This document shows positions 15,031-24,624 of a stretch of 64,000 nt of DNA, in pieces. How positions within the stretch are numbered: the first letter of the stretch is position 1; every line of letters starts with the position of its first letter. Under the pieces are notes generated by a model. It searched no databases. It worked only from the letters and a program-made list of their open reading frames with translations, and was not told the DNA's origin. The stretch is taken from positions 186,001 through 250,000 of the forward strand of contig NZ_JAEHFW010000002.1 of the NCBI RefSeq assembly GCF_016522075.1. Reading direction: 5' to 3'. Source of the DNA: Mucilaginibacter segetis (GTDB taxonomy: Bacteria > Bacteroidota > Bacteroidia > Sphingobacteriales > Sphingobacteriaceae). Made by a program: the position numbers and the translations under genes.

Positions 15031-15996
15031 ATGATCAAAGCTGAGCACCTGATAAAAACATTCGGCCAAACCACAGCGGTGAACAATATTTCGTTTGAAG
15101 TGAACGAGGGCGAAAACTTGGTGCTTTTAGGTACAAGCGGTTGCGGCAAAACAACTACGCTTAAAATGCTTAACCGCTTAATTGAACCCGACAGCGGCAC
15201 CATTACCATTAACGGCAATAACATTAATGCACAATTGCCTGAGGATTTAAGACGGGGGATTGGCTATGTATTGCAAAATAACGGCCTTTTTCCGCATTAT
15301 ACCGTAGAGGAGAATATTTCTGTAGTGCCTAATTTATTAAAGTGGGATAAAAAGCGGACCCGGGAAAGGGTAATCGAGCTTTTAAAAAAGCTACACCTGT
15401 CTGATAACTATTTAACCGCTTATCCTAATGAATTAAGCGGCGGTCAGCAACAGCGCATAGGTCTCGCGAGGGCCTTGGTTGCTAACCCCCCGGTTTTGCT
15501 GATGGACGAACCTTTCGGCGCGCTGGATAACGTTACCCGTTCAAAAATACACCAGGAGTTTAAGGCTTTAGATGAACTGAAACGCAAAACCATCATCATG
15601 GTTACACATGATGTGCAGGAGGCTTTTGAGCTGGGCGACAGGATAGCACTGATGGACAAAGGAAAGATCGTCCAGATGGGCACACCCTCCGATCTGCTGT
15701 TTAACCCCATCAACGGTTTTGTAAGCAACTTCCTGCAGGATCAGCGTCTGCAACTGGAGTTTAGGGCTATCAGATTAACCGATCTATGGGAGCATCTGCC
15801 CGGTGGTGGTAAAACAACAAGCAAGTCATCATTACCTGCCGAAACCGATGTTTGGACAACTTTAGAAGGTTTCAAGTTTCATAACGGCGAAAGTATGTCT
15901 GTTCTTCATCAGCAAAAAAACGAGCTTAAAACCATTACGTTTGGCCAGCTAATGGCTGCTTTCTCTGAACATAAAACGCAGCAGCCGCATGAATGA
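15031..15996 (+). CDS. ABC importer ATP-binding subunit, EgtV/OpuCA-like
   Basis: This 321-residue ATPase has Walker A GTSGCGKTT (34-42), signature LSGGQQQR (135-142), Walker B VLLMDEP (155-161) and H-loop His193. It belongs to the quaternary-amine importer group (OpuCA/ProV-like). The C-terminal 85 residues carry no recognisable CBS pair. Its end overlaps the permease gene by 8 bases. The flanking egtB and egtD genes make betaine-type ergothioneine a more likely substrate than glycine betaine, as in the EgtUV systems (inference from family and context). Confidence 0.87.
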   Translation: MIKAEHLIKTFGQTTAVNNISFEVNEGENLVLLGTSGCGKTTTLKMLNRLIEPDSGTITINGNNINAQLPEDLRRGIGYVLQNNGLFPHYTVEENISVVPNLLKWDKKRTRERVIELLKKLHLSDNYLTAYPNELSGGQQQRIGLARALVANPPVLLMDEPFGALDNVTRSKIHQEFKALDELKRKTIIMVTHDVQEAFELGDRIALMDKGKIVQMGTPSDLLFNPINGFVSNFLQDQRLQLEFRAIRLTDLWEHLPGGGKTTSKSSLPAETDVWTTLEGFKFHNGESMSVLHQQKNELKTITFGQLMAAFSEHKTQQPHE

Positions 15997-17560
15997 GCAT
16001 CAACAAACTTTATTTGAATTTATGCGCCAACAGTCGGATAAACTGGCGGTACAAACCCTGCAGCATATCGGATTAACTTTTATTTCGCTGTTTATAGCGG
16101 TGTTAATAGGCCTGCCACTGGGCATTTACATCACCCGCAAAAAACAGATCTCGGGCTTTGTATTAGGAGTAGCGGGCGTTTTACAAACCATCCCCAGTAT
16201 TGCCTTGCTTGGTTTTATGATCCCCGTATTAGGTATCGGAGCAAAACCTGCGATAGTTGCATTGCTGTTATATGCGTTGTTACCAATCATCCGCAATACA
16301 TTTACAGGCATAACAGGTGTGGATGAATCCGTAAAGGAGGCTGCTTTTGCCATGGGCATGAGCAGGTGGCAGGTGCTTTTCAAGGTAGAGCTTCCGTTAG
16401 CCATGCCGGTAATACTGGCCGGTATACGCACCGCTACGGTTATTAATGTAGGTGTAGCCACCCTCGCATCATACATAGCTGCAGGTGGTTTAGGTGAGTT
16501 TATTTTTGGCGGCATATCGCTTAATAACACTAACATGATACTGGCAGGTGCTATTCCGGCAGCGTTGCTGGCTATTATCTTCGATTTTCTGCTGTCACGG
16601 GTGCAAAGGTTGAACTTTAAAAAGGTAAGAAAGGTGGTTATAGCGGCACCTGTCATCATTATATTACTTTCCACCCTGTACTTTATCCCTTCGGCTTATG
16701 GCAGCAAGCTCACCGCTGGTTTTACACCTGAGTTTATGGGCAGGCAGGATGGCAACCTCGGCTTGCAAAGTAAATATGGCTTAAAGATACATACCATAGT
16801 TATTAACGATGCGGTAATGTATAAGGCTGCCCAGGAAAAGCAACTGGATGTAATAAGCGGTTACTCTACCGACGGTCGCCTTAAGGCCTTTGATCTGGTG
16901 GTGCTAAATGATGATAAAAAAATATTCCCGCCTTACTACGCCGCTCCTATTGTACGGGAAGATGCCCTTAAAAAATTCCCGCTTTTAGAAAAAACCCTTA
17001 ACTTGCTTGCAGGAACCATTACCGATAGCGTAATGACCGCCCTTAATTATAAAATAGATTACCTGCATCAAACTCCAGAACGGGTAGCAAAGGATTTTTT
17101 AACGGAAAACAACTTATGGAAGCCTGCAAAAAACGGGCACGATGGCACAGTGCGTATCGGCTCAAAAATATTTGGCGAACAATATATACTGGCAAGTATG
17201 TATATGATGCTGATAAAGGGCTATACCAATTATGATGTAGCCACTAAAACAGGCCTGGGGGGTACAAAAATATGTTTCGATGCTTTAACAAATAATCAGA
17301 TAGACCTTTACCCCGAATACACGGGCACCGGATTGTTAGCCATATTGCAACCATCCGCAGCAACTATAAACACCCTGCATGGCGATAAGGACAGCACTTA
17401 TAATTATGTTAAAAACGAGTTTAAAAAAAGATATGATATAAAATGGCTGCAGCCTATTGGCTTTAATAATGCTTATGCATTAATGATGCGACAGCAGCAA
17501 GCAAAAAAATTAAATATTAAAACAATTTCAGACCTGAAACGCTATTTGGAAAGCAAATAA
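15989..17560 (+). CDS. ABC permease fused to substrate-binding domain, EgtU-like
   Basis: This 523-residue protein has a BPD-type permease domain (residues about 15-220, with several membrane helices and the EAA-like loop VDESVKEAAFAMGMSRWQ). A further membrane anchor (VVIAAPVIIILLSTLYFIP) and an extracellular OpuAC/OpuCC-type binding domain (about 240-523, with GSKIFGEQYILASMY and NNQIDLYPEYTGTGL) follow. This permease-binder fusion is the architecture of EgtU, the ergothioneine importer, and of OpuCB/CC-like betaine systems. It is followed 5 bases later by egtB, which favours ergothioneine or a related histidine betaine. Confidence 0.85.
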   Translation: MNEHQQTLFEFMRQQSDKLAVQTLQHIGLTFISLFIAVLIGLPLGIYITRKKQISGFVLGVAGVLQTIPSIALLGFMIPVLGIGAKPAIVALLLYALLPIIRNTFTGITGVDESVKEAAFAMGMSRWQVLFKVELPLAMPVILAGIRTATVINVGVATLASYIAAGGLGEFIFGGISLNNTNMILAGAIPAALLAIIFDFLLSRVQRLNFKKVRKVVIAAPVIIILLSTLYFIPSAYGSKLTAGFTPEFMGRQDGNLGLQSKYGLKIHTIVINDAVMYKAAQEKQLDVISGYSTDGRLKAFDLVVLNDDKKIFPPYYAAPIVREDALKKFPLLEKTLNLLAGTITDSVMTALNYKIDYLHQTPERVAKDFLTENNLWKPAKNGHDGTVRIGSKIFGEQYILASMYMMLIKGYTNYDVATKTGLGGTKICFDALTNNQIDLYPEYTGTGLLAILQPSAATINTLHGDKDSTYNYVKNEFKKRYDIKWLQPIGFNNAYALMMRQQQAKKLNIKTISDLKRYLESK

Positions 17561-17565
17561 CACCT

Positions 17566-18714
17566 ATGGATATAGCTGAACGATATAAAAAAGTACGGCA
17601 ACGTACCGAACAGATATGTGCCCCGCTGCAAACTGAAGATTATGTGGTACAACCAGTAGTAGATGTAAGTCCGCCTAAGTGGCACATTGGCCATACCACC
17701 TGGTTTTTTGAAACCTTTATACTTAAACCATATTTTACAGCTTACCAGGAATACAATCCTGATTACAATTATGTTTTTAACAGCTATTACGAAACCGTAG
17801 GTAACCGCGTTATCCGTACAGATCGTGGCAATTTAAGTCGCCCAACGGTAATTGAAATAAAACAGTACCGCAAATATGTGGACGATGCAATGGAAAACTT
17901 CCTTTGCAGGGAAATAAGTGATAATATTAAAGAACTGATGGTACTTGGGTTTAACCACGAAGAGCAGCACCAGGAATTATTACTTACTGATATAAAATAT
18001 ATTTTAGGTCATAACCCTTTATTCCCGGCTTATTCAACAGATTACATTTCACTAAAAGTTGAATCATCGGCAAGCGAATTTATTAAACAGCCGGAAGGCG
18101 TTTACGAAGTAGGTTTTAATGGCGAAGGCTTTTGTTTTGATAATGAACTTAACCGTCACAAAGTTTACCTGAATGCTTTTGAGATCAGCCCGAACCTGGT
18201 AACCAATCAGGAATATCTTGAATTTATTAATAGCGGCGCTTATCACGATTTCCGCCACTGGCACGCTGCCGGATGGGATTGGGTAAACACCAACAAAATA
18301 GAATCGCCATTATACTGGCACCTGATAGATGGTGAGTGGCACAATTACACCTTTAATGGCTTACAGCAGCTTCATTTAAAGGATCCGGTTTGTCATATCA
18401 GCTACTACGAAGCATACGCCTACGCCTCATGGAAAGGGCTGCGCCTGCCAACTGAGTATGAATGGGAGGTTACCGCCAATCAATTTAACTGGGGTAAAAG
18501 TTGGGAGTGGACCGAAAGCGCGTATCTGCCATACCCAGGTTTTACAAAAGCCCCAGGCGCCATTGGCGAATATAACGGCAAATTTATGGTAGGGCAAAAG
18601 GTACTGCGGGGTGCGTCAGAAGCTACGTCGCCGGGCCATAGCCGCATTACCTACCGCAATTTTTTTCAACCAGAATTACGCTGGCAATTCACCGGCATAC
18701 GTCTTGCAAAATAA
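17566..18714 (+). CDS. egtB: ergothioneine biosynthesis sulfoxide synthase EgtB
   Basis: This 382-residue iron enzyme joins a thiol donor to trimethylhistidine (hercynine) with oxygen (family knowledge). The N-terminal DinB-like domain shows WHIGHTTWFFE with His43 and FNHEEQHQELL with His131 and His135, the three-histidine iron site. The C-terminal formylglycine-generating-enzyme-like domain shows ISYYEAYAYASWKGLRLPTEYEW and ends in RWQFTGIRLAK. No egtA or egtC is in the cluster, so cysteine may be the sulfur donor, as in Chlorobium EgtB (inference). It lies in a tight operon with the importer and egtD. Confidence 0.92.
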   Translation: MDIAERYKKVRQRTEQICAPLQTEDYVVQPVVDVSPPKWHIGHTTWFFETFILKPYFTAYQEYNPDYNYVFNSYYETVGNRVIRTDRGNLSRPTVIEIKQYRKYVDDAMENFLCREISDNIKELMVLGFNHEEQHQELLLTDIKYILGHNPLFPAYSTDYISLKVESSASEFIKQPEGVYEVGFNGEGFCFDNELNRHKVYLNAFEISPNLVTNQEYLEFINSGAYHDFRHWHAAGWDWVNTNKIESPLYWHLIDGEWHNYTFNGLQQLHLKDPVCHISYYEAYAYASWKGLRLPTEYEWEVTANQFNWGKSWEWTESAYLPYPGFTKAPGAIGEYNGKFMVGQKVLRGASEATSPGHSRITYRNFFQPELRWQFTGIRLAK

Positions 18715-18732
18715 CAGCAGCAACATCATCTT

Positions 18733-19731
18733 ATGGAAAACAATAACACCCAAACCATAACCAGCGTATCCGGCGATAAGCTTAATACTGATGATCTTTT
18801 TTATAAAGATGTAGTAAAAGGCCTGACGGCAACCCCGAAGCGGCTGGAATCAAAATATTTTTATGATGCTAACGGCGACAAGCTGTTTCAGGATTTGATG
18901 AACTGTGACGAATATTATCCTACCAATTGCGAAATGGATATATTCACTACGCAGACCGGTGCATTGGCCAAGGCCATTATGGGTGATGGCGACGCATTTG
19001 ACCTGATAGAATTAGGCGCGGGCGATGCCACCAAATCATCGCACCTGTTAAAACACCTGATAGATAAAAAAGCTAATTTCACCTACCTGCCTATTGATAT
19101 TTCCGAAAATGTGATCTCCTATCTTAACATTACCCTGCCCGTAACTTTACCGGGCATTAGTATACAGGGGTTAAACGGAGAATATTTTAATATGCTTAAA
19201 AAAGCGGCATCCATATCCGACAAGCGTAAGGTAGTAATGTTTTTAGGATCCAATATCGGCAATATGCCTGTTGAGATAGCCGAAGGCTTTTGCAGGGAAT
19301 TGCGCAGCCATTTATCTGCAGGGGATATGGCTTTAATTGGGGTGGATCTTAAAAAGAACCCCAAAACGGTTTTGGCAGCTTATAACGATAAAGGTGGAAT
19401 CACCAAAAAATTCAATCTTAACCTGCTTGAACGCATTAACCGTGAATTAAATGCTGATTTTGATATTGACCAATTTGATCATTACGCCACATACGACCCG
19501 GAGAGCGGAGCATGTAAAAGTTATTTAATAAGTCTTATAGATCAGCATGTTAAGCTAAATGGTAAAGAGAATATTCATTTTAAAAAAGATGAATACATTT
19601 ATATGGAGATATCTCAAAAATACACGGTGGAACAGGTTACACAAATGGCTTCGGCAACAGGTTTTAAACACCTTACCCATTTTTTTGACAGCAAAAAGTG
19701 GTTTATTGATGCTATTTGGGTTGCAGCCTGA
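18733..19731 (+). CDS. egtD: L-histidine N-alpha-methyltransferase EgtD
   Basis: This 332-residue SAM-dependent methyltransferase makes hercynine from histidine, the first step of ergothioneine synthesis. FDLIELGAGDATKSSHLLKHL (read as two parts) is the SAM-binding motif I. The N-terminal KRLESKYFYDANGDKLFQDL and DEYYPTNCE segments and the C-terminal EYIYMEISQKYT match the EgtD family closely. Start ATG 18 bases after egtB, same operon. The PLP lyase needed for the last step is not in the window. It may be encoded elsewhere or the lyase step may be non-specific. Confidence 0.93.
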   Translation: MENNNTQTITSVSGDKLNTDDLFYKDVVKGLTATPKRLESKYFYDANGDKLFQDLMNCDEYYPTNCEMDIFTTQTGALAKAIMGDGDAFDLIELGAGDATKSSHLLKHLIDKKANFTYLPIDISENVISYLNITLPVTLPGISIQGLNGEYFNMLKKAASISDKRKVVMFLGSNIGNMPVEIAEGFCRELRSHLSAGDMALIGVDLKKNPKTVLAAYNDKGGITKKFNLNLLERINRELNADFDIDQFDHYATYDPESGACKSYLISLIDQHVKLNGKENIHFKKDEYIYMEISQKYTVEQVTQMASATGFKHLTHFFDSKKWFIDAIWVAA

Positions 19732-19803
19732 TCCGATGCGTAAACAGGCCGGTTGGTAATTTTAAAATAAAACCTATATTTATTTAAAATTATCACTTAC
19801 AAA

Positions 19804-20745
19804 ATGTCACCTACAGCTATTATCACACTTATAATCTTTTTTATAGCTCTTGTTATATTATTTTCTTCATTCGTAACTGTAAGGCAGGGTACTATTGCGG
19901 TGATCACCACATTTGGCAAGTATCGTCGTATCCTTACGCCGGGCCTTAATCTTAAACTGCCATTTATAGAAAATATTTACTCGCAGATATCTATCCAGAA
20001 CCGATCAGTCGAGCTGGAATTTCAGGCGGTGACCTATGATCAGGCCAATGTTTATTTTAAAGCCATGTTGCTGTTCTCAGTACTGGACCAACGCGAGGAA
20101 ACCATTAAAAACGTAGCGTTTAAATTTGTTGACGAGCGTAACCTGATGCAGGCATTGATCCGTACCGTAGAGGGGTCTATCCGTGCATTTGTGGCCACCA
20201 AACGCCAAACAGAGGTACTGGTATTAAGGCGCGATATTGTAGAACACGTAAAAGAACAACTGGATACCATTTTAGAGAACTGGGGGTATCATTTACAGGA
20301 TCTGCAACTGAACGACATCACCTTTGATGATGTGATCATGAAATCCATGAGCCAGGTGGTAGCATCAAACAATCTTAAGGCCGCAGCCGAAAACGAAGGG
20401 CAGGCCCTTTTAATCACCAAGACAAAAGCTGCAGAGGCCGAAGGGAATGCCATCAAGATTTCTGCCGAGGCAGAGCGGCAGGCGGCTCAGTTACGAGGGC
20501 AGGGTATCGCTTTATTCCGGGAGGAAGTAGCCAAAGGTATGACCATGGCCGCTAAGGAAATGCAAACCGCCAATATGGACACTTCCGTCATCCTCTTTAC
20601 CATGTGGACGGAATCCATTAAACATTTCGCGGAGAACTCAAAAGGCAATGTTATTTTCCTTGATGGTTCTACCGAGGGCATGAACCGCACCATGAAAGAA
20701 ATGATGAGTTTAAACCTTTTACATACCGATCAAGTCAAAAAGTAA
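19804..20745 (+). CDS. SPFH/Band 7 (stomatin-like) membrane protein
   Basis: This 313-residue protein has one N-terminal membrane segment (AIITLIIFFIALVILFSSF), an SPFH domain (about 25-200, with VRQGTIAVITTFGKYRRIL and ILENWGYHLQDLQLNDI) and a coiled-coil tail rich in Ala and Glu (about 200-260). Stomatin-like proteins form membrane rings that scaffold proteases or organise microdomains. No NfeD-like partner gene is adjacent. It starts 72 bases after egtD and is probably a separate unit. Confidence 0.88.
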   Translation: MSPTAIITLIIFFIALVILFSSFVTVRQGTIAVITTFGKYRRILTPGLNLKLPFIENIYSQISIQNRSVELEFQAVTYDQANVYFKAMLLFSVLDQREETIKNVAFKFVDERNLMQALIRTVEGSIRAFVATKRQTEVLVLRRDIVEHVKEQLDTILENWGYHLQDLQLNDITFDDVIMKSMSQVVASNNLKAAAENEGQALLITKTKAAEAEGNAIKISAEAERQAAQLRGQGIALFREEVAKGMTMAAKEMQTANMDTSVILFTMWTESIKHFAENSKGNVIFLDGSTEGMNRTMKEMMSLNLLHTDQVKK

Positions 20746-20770
20746 ATTCAGTTTTACTAAAAGGCTTATA

Positions 20771-21322
20771 ATGTTTAAACTATTAAGGGCGGGTTTCACA
20801 ATCGCTTTACTATTTATTACTTCTGTTTTATTTGCCCAGCCCTACCGGCAATTAACCGTTAATGATTTTTTGGGCTCCCCTAAAATAAATAACCGCGGCG
20901 TAGTAGGTTACACTAACTGCACCATTGATTTTAGTTTTCAGGCATCGCACCGTGGAAATGATTATTTGGTACATTTTAACGTAAGGCTAAACATGAATGC
21001 CGACCGATCCTGGTTGGACCGTTCACGCATTACCTCTCCGGAGTTATTGGCCGAAGTGTTGAAACATGAACAGGGCCATTACAATATCGCCTACCTGGAG
21101 CAGCAGGAGGTTATCCGAAAAATGGCACAAACCCGCTTTACTGCAAATTATAAAAACGAGGCAATGGCTATATTTAACCGCATAGATGCCAAGTATAAGC
21201 AATTAAATATTGACTATGATGAAGATACCGAGCATATGGGCAATCGCCAGCAACAACACAGTTGGGATATTTATTTTACTAAGCGCTTAGATACCATGCC
21301 AGCTTCAAATGCCAGTTTATAG
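20771..21322 (+). CDS. DUF922-type secreted putative metalloprotease
   Basis: This 183-residue protein has a signal peptide (cleavage near LFAQ-PYRQ). It carries LAEVLKHEQGHYNIAYLEQQ, whose HEQGH fits the HExxH zinc-protease motif with a downstream glutamate. The N-terminal YRQLTVNDFLGSP and the overall length match DUF922 proteins of Bacteroidota. It starts 25 bases after the SPFH gene and could be co-transcribed. Activity is inferred from the motif only. Confidence 0.78.
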   Translation: MFKLLRAGFTIALLFITSVLFAQPYRQLTVNDFLGSPKINNRGVVGYTNCTIDFSFQASHRGNDYLVHFNVRLNMNADRSWLDRSRITSPELLAEVLKHEQGHYNIAYLEQQEVIRKMAQTRFTANYKNEAMAIFNRIDAKYKQLNIDYDEDTEHMGNRQQQHSWDIYFTKRLDTMPASNASL

Positions 21323-21362
21323 GGTTATGACAAAATCAATTTGTATCTGCCATTTATTGCTG

Positions 21363-21370
21363 TATTTTTG
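21363..21370 (+). promoter_or_regulatory. -7 box just before the LpxH-like gene
   Basis: TATTTTTG is an exact TAnnTTTG element ending 7 bases before the ATG at 21378. Transcription would begin at or next to the start codon, implying a leaderless or near-leaderless mRNA. Confidence 0.5.
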
Positions 21371-21377
21371 AGACCGT

Positions 21378-22133
21378 ATGCCGGCCGGTAAAAAATTATA
21401 CTTTGCTTCAGATTTTCATTTAGGTGCCAGGAGCTATAAATCCTCTCGTCAGCGCGAAGAGCGTATTATCAGATGGCTTGATGCTATTAAAGTTGATGCA
21501 TCTGAAATATTCCTGTTGGGAGATGTTTTTGATTTTTGGTTTGAATATAAAACAGTTGTACCAAAAGGATATATACGCTTTTTAGGCAAACTGGCAGAAT
21601 TAACCGACTCCGGTATAAAACTTTACCTGTTTAAAGGCAATCACGATATGTGGATGTTCGATTACTTTGTAACCGAGCTAAATGCAAGCATTATAAGTGA
21701 TGAACTGGTTATTGAGCGCAGTGGTAAAATATTTTATTTACATCATGGCGATGGTCTCGGGCCGGGAGATAAAAAATATAAATTTCTCAAAAAAATATTC
21801 CGTTCACCTTTGTGTCAGTGGTTATTTGGATTAATCCCTCCCGATCTAGGTATAGGAATTGCAAATAACTGGTCAAAAAAAAGCCGGACAAAAGGTGTAA
21901 GAACTCTGCCGGAAAGACGTTACGAACATGGGTGGTTAATTACGCATGCTAAGGAATTATTAAGATCCGCCCATTATGATTATTTCATTTTCGGTCACAA
22001 ACACCTGCCTCTCGAAAAAGAAATCTCTCCTAATAGCAGGTATGTAAATTTGGGTGAATGGATTAATTACAACACCTACGCGGTATTTGATGGCACCAGT
22101 CTTGAGCTAAAATACTTCGAAAAACCGGAATAA
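21378..22133 (+). CDS. UDP-2,3-diacylglucosamine pyrophosphatase-like metallophosphatase
   Basis: This 251-residue calcineurin-type phosphoesterase has the five metal motifs SDFHLG, GDVFDFW, KGNHD, HHGDG and FGHKH in order. These match LpxH-like enzymes that cleave UDP-2,3-diacylglucosamine in lipid A synthesis (family knowledge). The central insert (KSRTKGVRTLPERRYEHGW, about 170-195) fits the lipid-binding cap of LpxH. There is no signal peptide, consistent with a peripheral cytoplasmic enzyme. Bacteroidota often hold more than one such paralogue, so the specific substrate is not certain. Confidence 0.83.
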   Translation: MPAGKKLYFASDFHLGARSYKSSRQREERIIRWLDAIKVDASEIFLLGDVFDFWFEYKTVVPKGYIRFLGKLAELTDSGIKLYLFKGNHDMWMFDYFVTELNASIISDELVIERSGKIFYLHHGDGLGPGDKKYKFLKKIFRSPLCQWLFGLIPPDLGIGIANNWSKKSRTKGVRTLPERRYEHGWLITHAKELLRSAHYDYFIFGHKHLPLEKEISPNSRYVNLGEWINYNTYAVFDGTSLELKYFEKPE

Positions 22134-22298
22134 GTGCCTTATCTGTGCTACATCTATTTACAATACGCTGAATATGTTATATGCTCAAAAATGCTTATTT
22201 TTGCATGCTTTTACAGTGCTGCAATTAATTGGCAATTAATTTTTATAGCAACCGGATAGTTAAATCTATTTAGCTGTATTTGCAATTCAAAATAAACA

Positions 22299-23372
22299 AT
22301 GTTAGAGAAATTAGAATTAATATTTCAACGCTGGAAAGCAGTAGAAACCGAGCTAAGCAGCCCGGAAGCAATGGCTGATATGAAACGCTTTGCGCAGTTG
22401 AATAAAGAATATAAAGACCTGGCCAAGATTGTTGATCAGTATAATATATACCGCAACATCATGAGCAATATCGATACCAATAAAGAGATATTGGCTACCG
22501 AGAAAGATGAAGAGTTTCGTGAAATGGCCAAAGCTGAGCTTGATGAATTATTGGAACAGCAGGAGGAAATGGAAGAAGCCATACGCCTGATGCTGATACC
22601 AAAAGATCCGGAAGACTCTAAAAATGCCATTATCGAGATACGTGGCGGTACAGGAGGCGACGAAGCTGCTCTTTTTGCGGGTGACCTTTACCGCATGTAT
22701 ATGCGCTATTGCGAAAAACGCGGCTGGCGTACTGAACTGGTGGATTATACAGAGGGTACATCCGGCGGATACAAGGAAATTGTGTTCAACGTTAATGCCG
22801 AAGATGCTTACGGTAACTTTAAATATGAATCCGGTGTACACCGCGTACAGCGCGTACCTGATACCGAAACACAGGGCCGCGTACATACATCAGCAGCATC
22901 TGTAGTTGTACTGCCCGAGGTTGATGAATTTGATATCGACCTGCAGGTGAGCGATATCCGTAAGGATCTTTTCTGCGCCTCAGGGCCAGGTGGTCAGTCA
23001 GTAAATACTACCTACTCTGCCGTAAGGTTAACACACATACCAACGGGTATAGTTGCCCAATGTCAGGATCAGAAATCGCAGTTAAAAAACTATGATAAGG
23101 CATTACAGGTATTACGCTCAAGGGTATACGAAATGGAGTTGCAAAAACACCTGGAGGAAACCTCTAAAAAACGTAAGACAATGGTAGCCACGGGCGATAG
23201 GTCAGCAAAGGTACGTACCTATAATTATCCTCAGGGCCGCTTAACTGAACATCGCATAGGGTTAACAATTTACAACCTTACCGGTGTAATGAACGGCGAT
23301 CTGCAGGAGATAATGGAAGCTCTTCAATTTGCCGAAAACGCCGAAAAACTGAAAGAAGGTACCGTAGTTTAA
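22299..23372 (+). CDS. prfA: peptide chain release factor 1
   Basis: This 357-residue class I release factor recognises UAA/UAG stops. The catalytic GGQ is at 231-233 in CASGPGGQSVNTTYS. The stop-codon reading segment appears as RVPDTETQGRVHTSA (about 185-199). IIEIRGGTGGDEAALFAGDLY marks domain 2. A -7-like TATTTTTG stands at 22196-22203, about 95 bases before the start, and a strong terminator follows at 23405. Length and motifs are standard. Confidence 0.97.
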   Translation: MLEKLELIFQRWKAVETELSSPEAMADMKRFAQLNKEYKDLAKIVDQYNIYRNIMSNIDTNKEILATEKDEEFREMAKAELDELLEQQEEMEEAIRLMLIPKDPEDSKNAIIEIRGGTGGDEAALFAGDLYRMYMRYCEKRGWRTELVDYTEGTSGGYKEIVFNVNAEDAYGNFKYESGVHRVQRVPDTETQGRVHTSAASVVVLPEVDEFDIDLQVSDIRKDLFCASGPGGQSVNTTYSAVRLTHIPTGIVAQCQDQKSQLKNYDKALQVLRSRVYEMELQKHLEETSKKRKTMVATGDRSAKVRTYNYPQGRLTEHRIGLTIYNLTGVMNGDLQEIMEALQFAENAEKLKEGTVV

Positions 23373-23404
23373 AGCATCCTTTTTCCCCTTTATGTAAATA
23401 ATTC

Positions 23405-23431
23405 AAGCACTTTTTTAAAGTGCTTTTTTAT
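23405..23431 (+). terminator. prfA terminator
   Basis: AAGCACTTT and AAAGTGCTT form a 9-bp stem with a 3-base loop, followed by TTTTTA. It lies 33 bases after the prfA stop. Confidence 0.85.
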
Positions 23432-23560
23432 TTACACAAAAGTTCATTTCATCTCATTTTCATACTCACATTTTACTTTAGCATCTGTAAGGTTGCACTT
23501 TCATGCATTCTTTCGTAATGTAAGGGTATAACATTTTAATTGCACATAATTTATTTACCT

Positions 23561-24487
23561 ATGCTAACAGTAAAAAAATTAACCGGCACTATAAAGGCTC
23601 ATCGTCGTGAGGTTACATTAATGGGGAACCGGTTTGAGATAAATGTATTAGGACATGATGAAAATTGGGCAAATACCCGAATTGATAGCGCCATTAACGA
23701 AATAAACCGCGTAGAGCAGTTATTAAGCCCTTTTAATGACAGCAGTATAATAAGCCTGATAAACCGCAATGCAGGCAAAAGGCCGGTAGTGGTAAATGCG
23801 GAGATTTTCGGGCTTATTAGCAGGGCTGTGCAAATCTCCGATCTGACACATGGCGGATTTGATATTACCTATAAGGCTGCAGGTAAAAAATTAAAAAGCA
23901 ATACTGCGGTTACAAATAAAACGGCTGCAAACTTTACCAATTATAAAAATATTGTGCTTGATGCTACCGCCAATACCGTGTTTTTAAAAAACAAGGAAAT
24001 ACGCATTGGTTTTGGCGCTATTAGCCGGGGTTACGCTGCTGACAGGGCCAAATATATTTTACAAATGGAAGGTGTAAGCAGTGGTGTAATAAACGCAGGC
24101 GGGCAATTACTTAGCTGGGGCCTGCAGGAAAATAAAACTCCCTGGACAATTGCAGCTGCCGATCCTTCACAAACAGGACAGCCTTATGCCAATATCAACA
24201 TCAGCAACATGGCAGTTGCCACCTCCTTTAATGCCGAACAACTTATAATTAATAATAACTCCACCATTGATATCAATCCTGACAATGGTTTTCCGGTAAG
24301 TAAAATAAACAGGGTAAGCATTATTACCACAGGTGCTGAGTTTGCAGATGCCATGGTTGCTCCAATAATAGCTATGGGCATTAACGCAGGCTTATATTTA
24401 ATAAATAAACTAAACCAAATGGCATGCATCATTGTCGATGATCATTCCAGGGTGTACACCTCAAAAGATATTAATTTAATAGCCTGA
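23561..24487 (+). CDS. apbE: ApbE-like FAD:protein FMN transferase
   Basis: This protein of about 308 residues starts at the ATG at 23561; a TTG 7 codons upstream is less likely. It covalently attaches FMN to threonine in flavoproteins such as Nqr and Rnf subunits (family knowledge). ApbE features are EINRVEQLLSPFNDSSIISLINRNAG, FGAISRGYAADRAKYIL, INAGGQLLSWG and the C-terminal EFADAMVAPIIAMG, where the usual TADALSTA-type motif is changed. No signal peptide is obvious, whereas many ApbE proteins are exported lipoproteins. No target flavoprotein is adjacent. Confidence 0.85.
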   Translation: MLTVKKLTGTIKAHRREVTLMGNRFEINVLGHDENWANTRIDSAINEINRVEQLLSPFNDSSIISLINRNAGKRPVVVNAEIFGLISRAVQISDLTHGGFDITYKAAGKKLKSNTAVTNKTAANFTNYKNIVLDATANTVFLKNKEIRIGFGAISRGYAADRAKYILQMEGVSSGVINAGGQLLSWGLQENKTPWTIAAADPSQTGQPYANINISNMAVATSFNAEQLIINNNSTIDINPDNGFPVSKINRVSIITTGAEFADAMVAPIIAMGINAGLYLINKLNQMACIIVDDHSRVYTSKDINLIA

Positions 24488-24624
24488 TCGGTTTTTTTTT
24501 GATGTTTGAATGATATATTTATCAATCAATTATAAACTTTAAACCAATTTCTCTTTAAATTATATTTATAAAGGGCCTGTTGGCACGTTGTTAATATAAT
24601 AATATCCTTTTCTTCTGTATAAAA

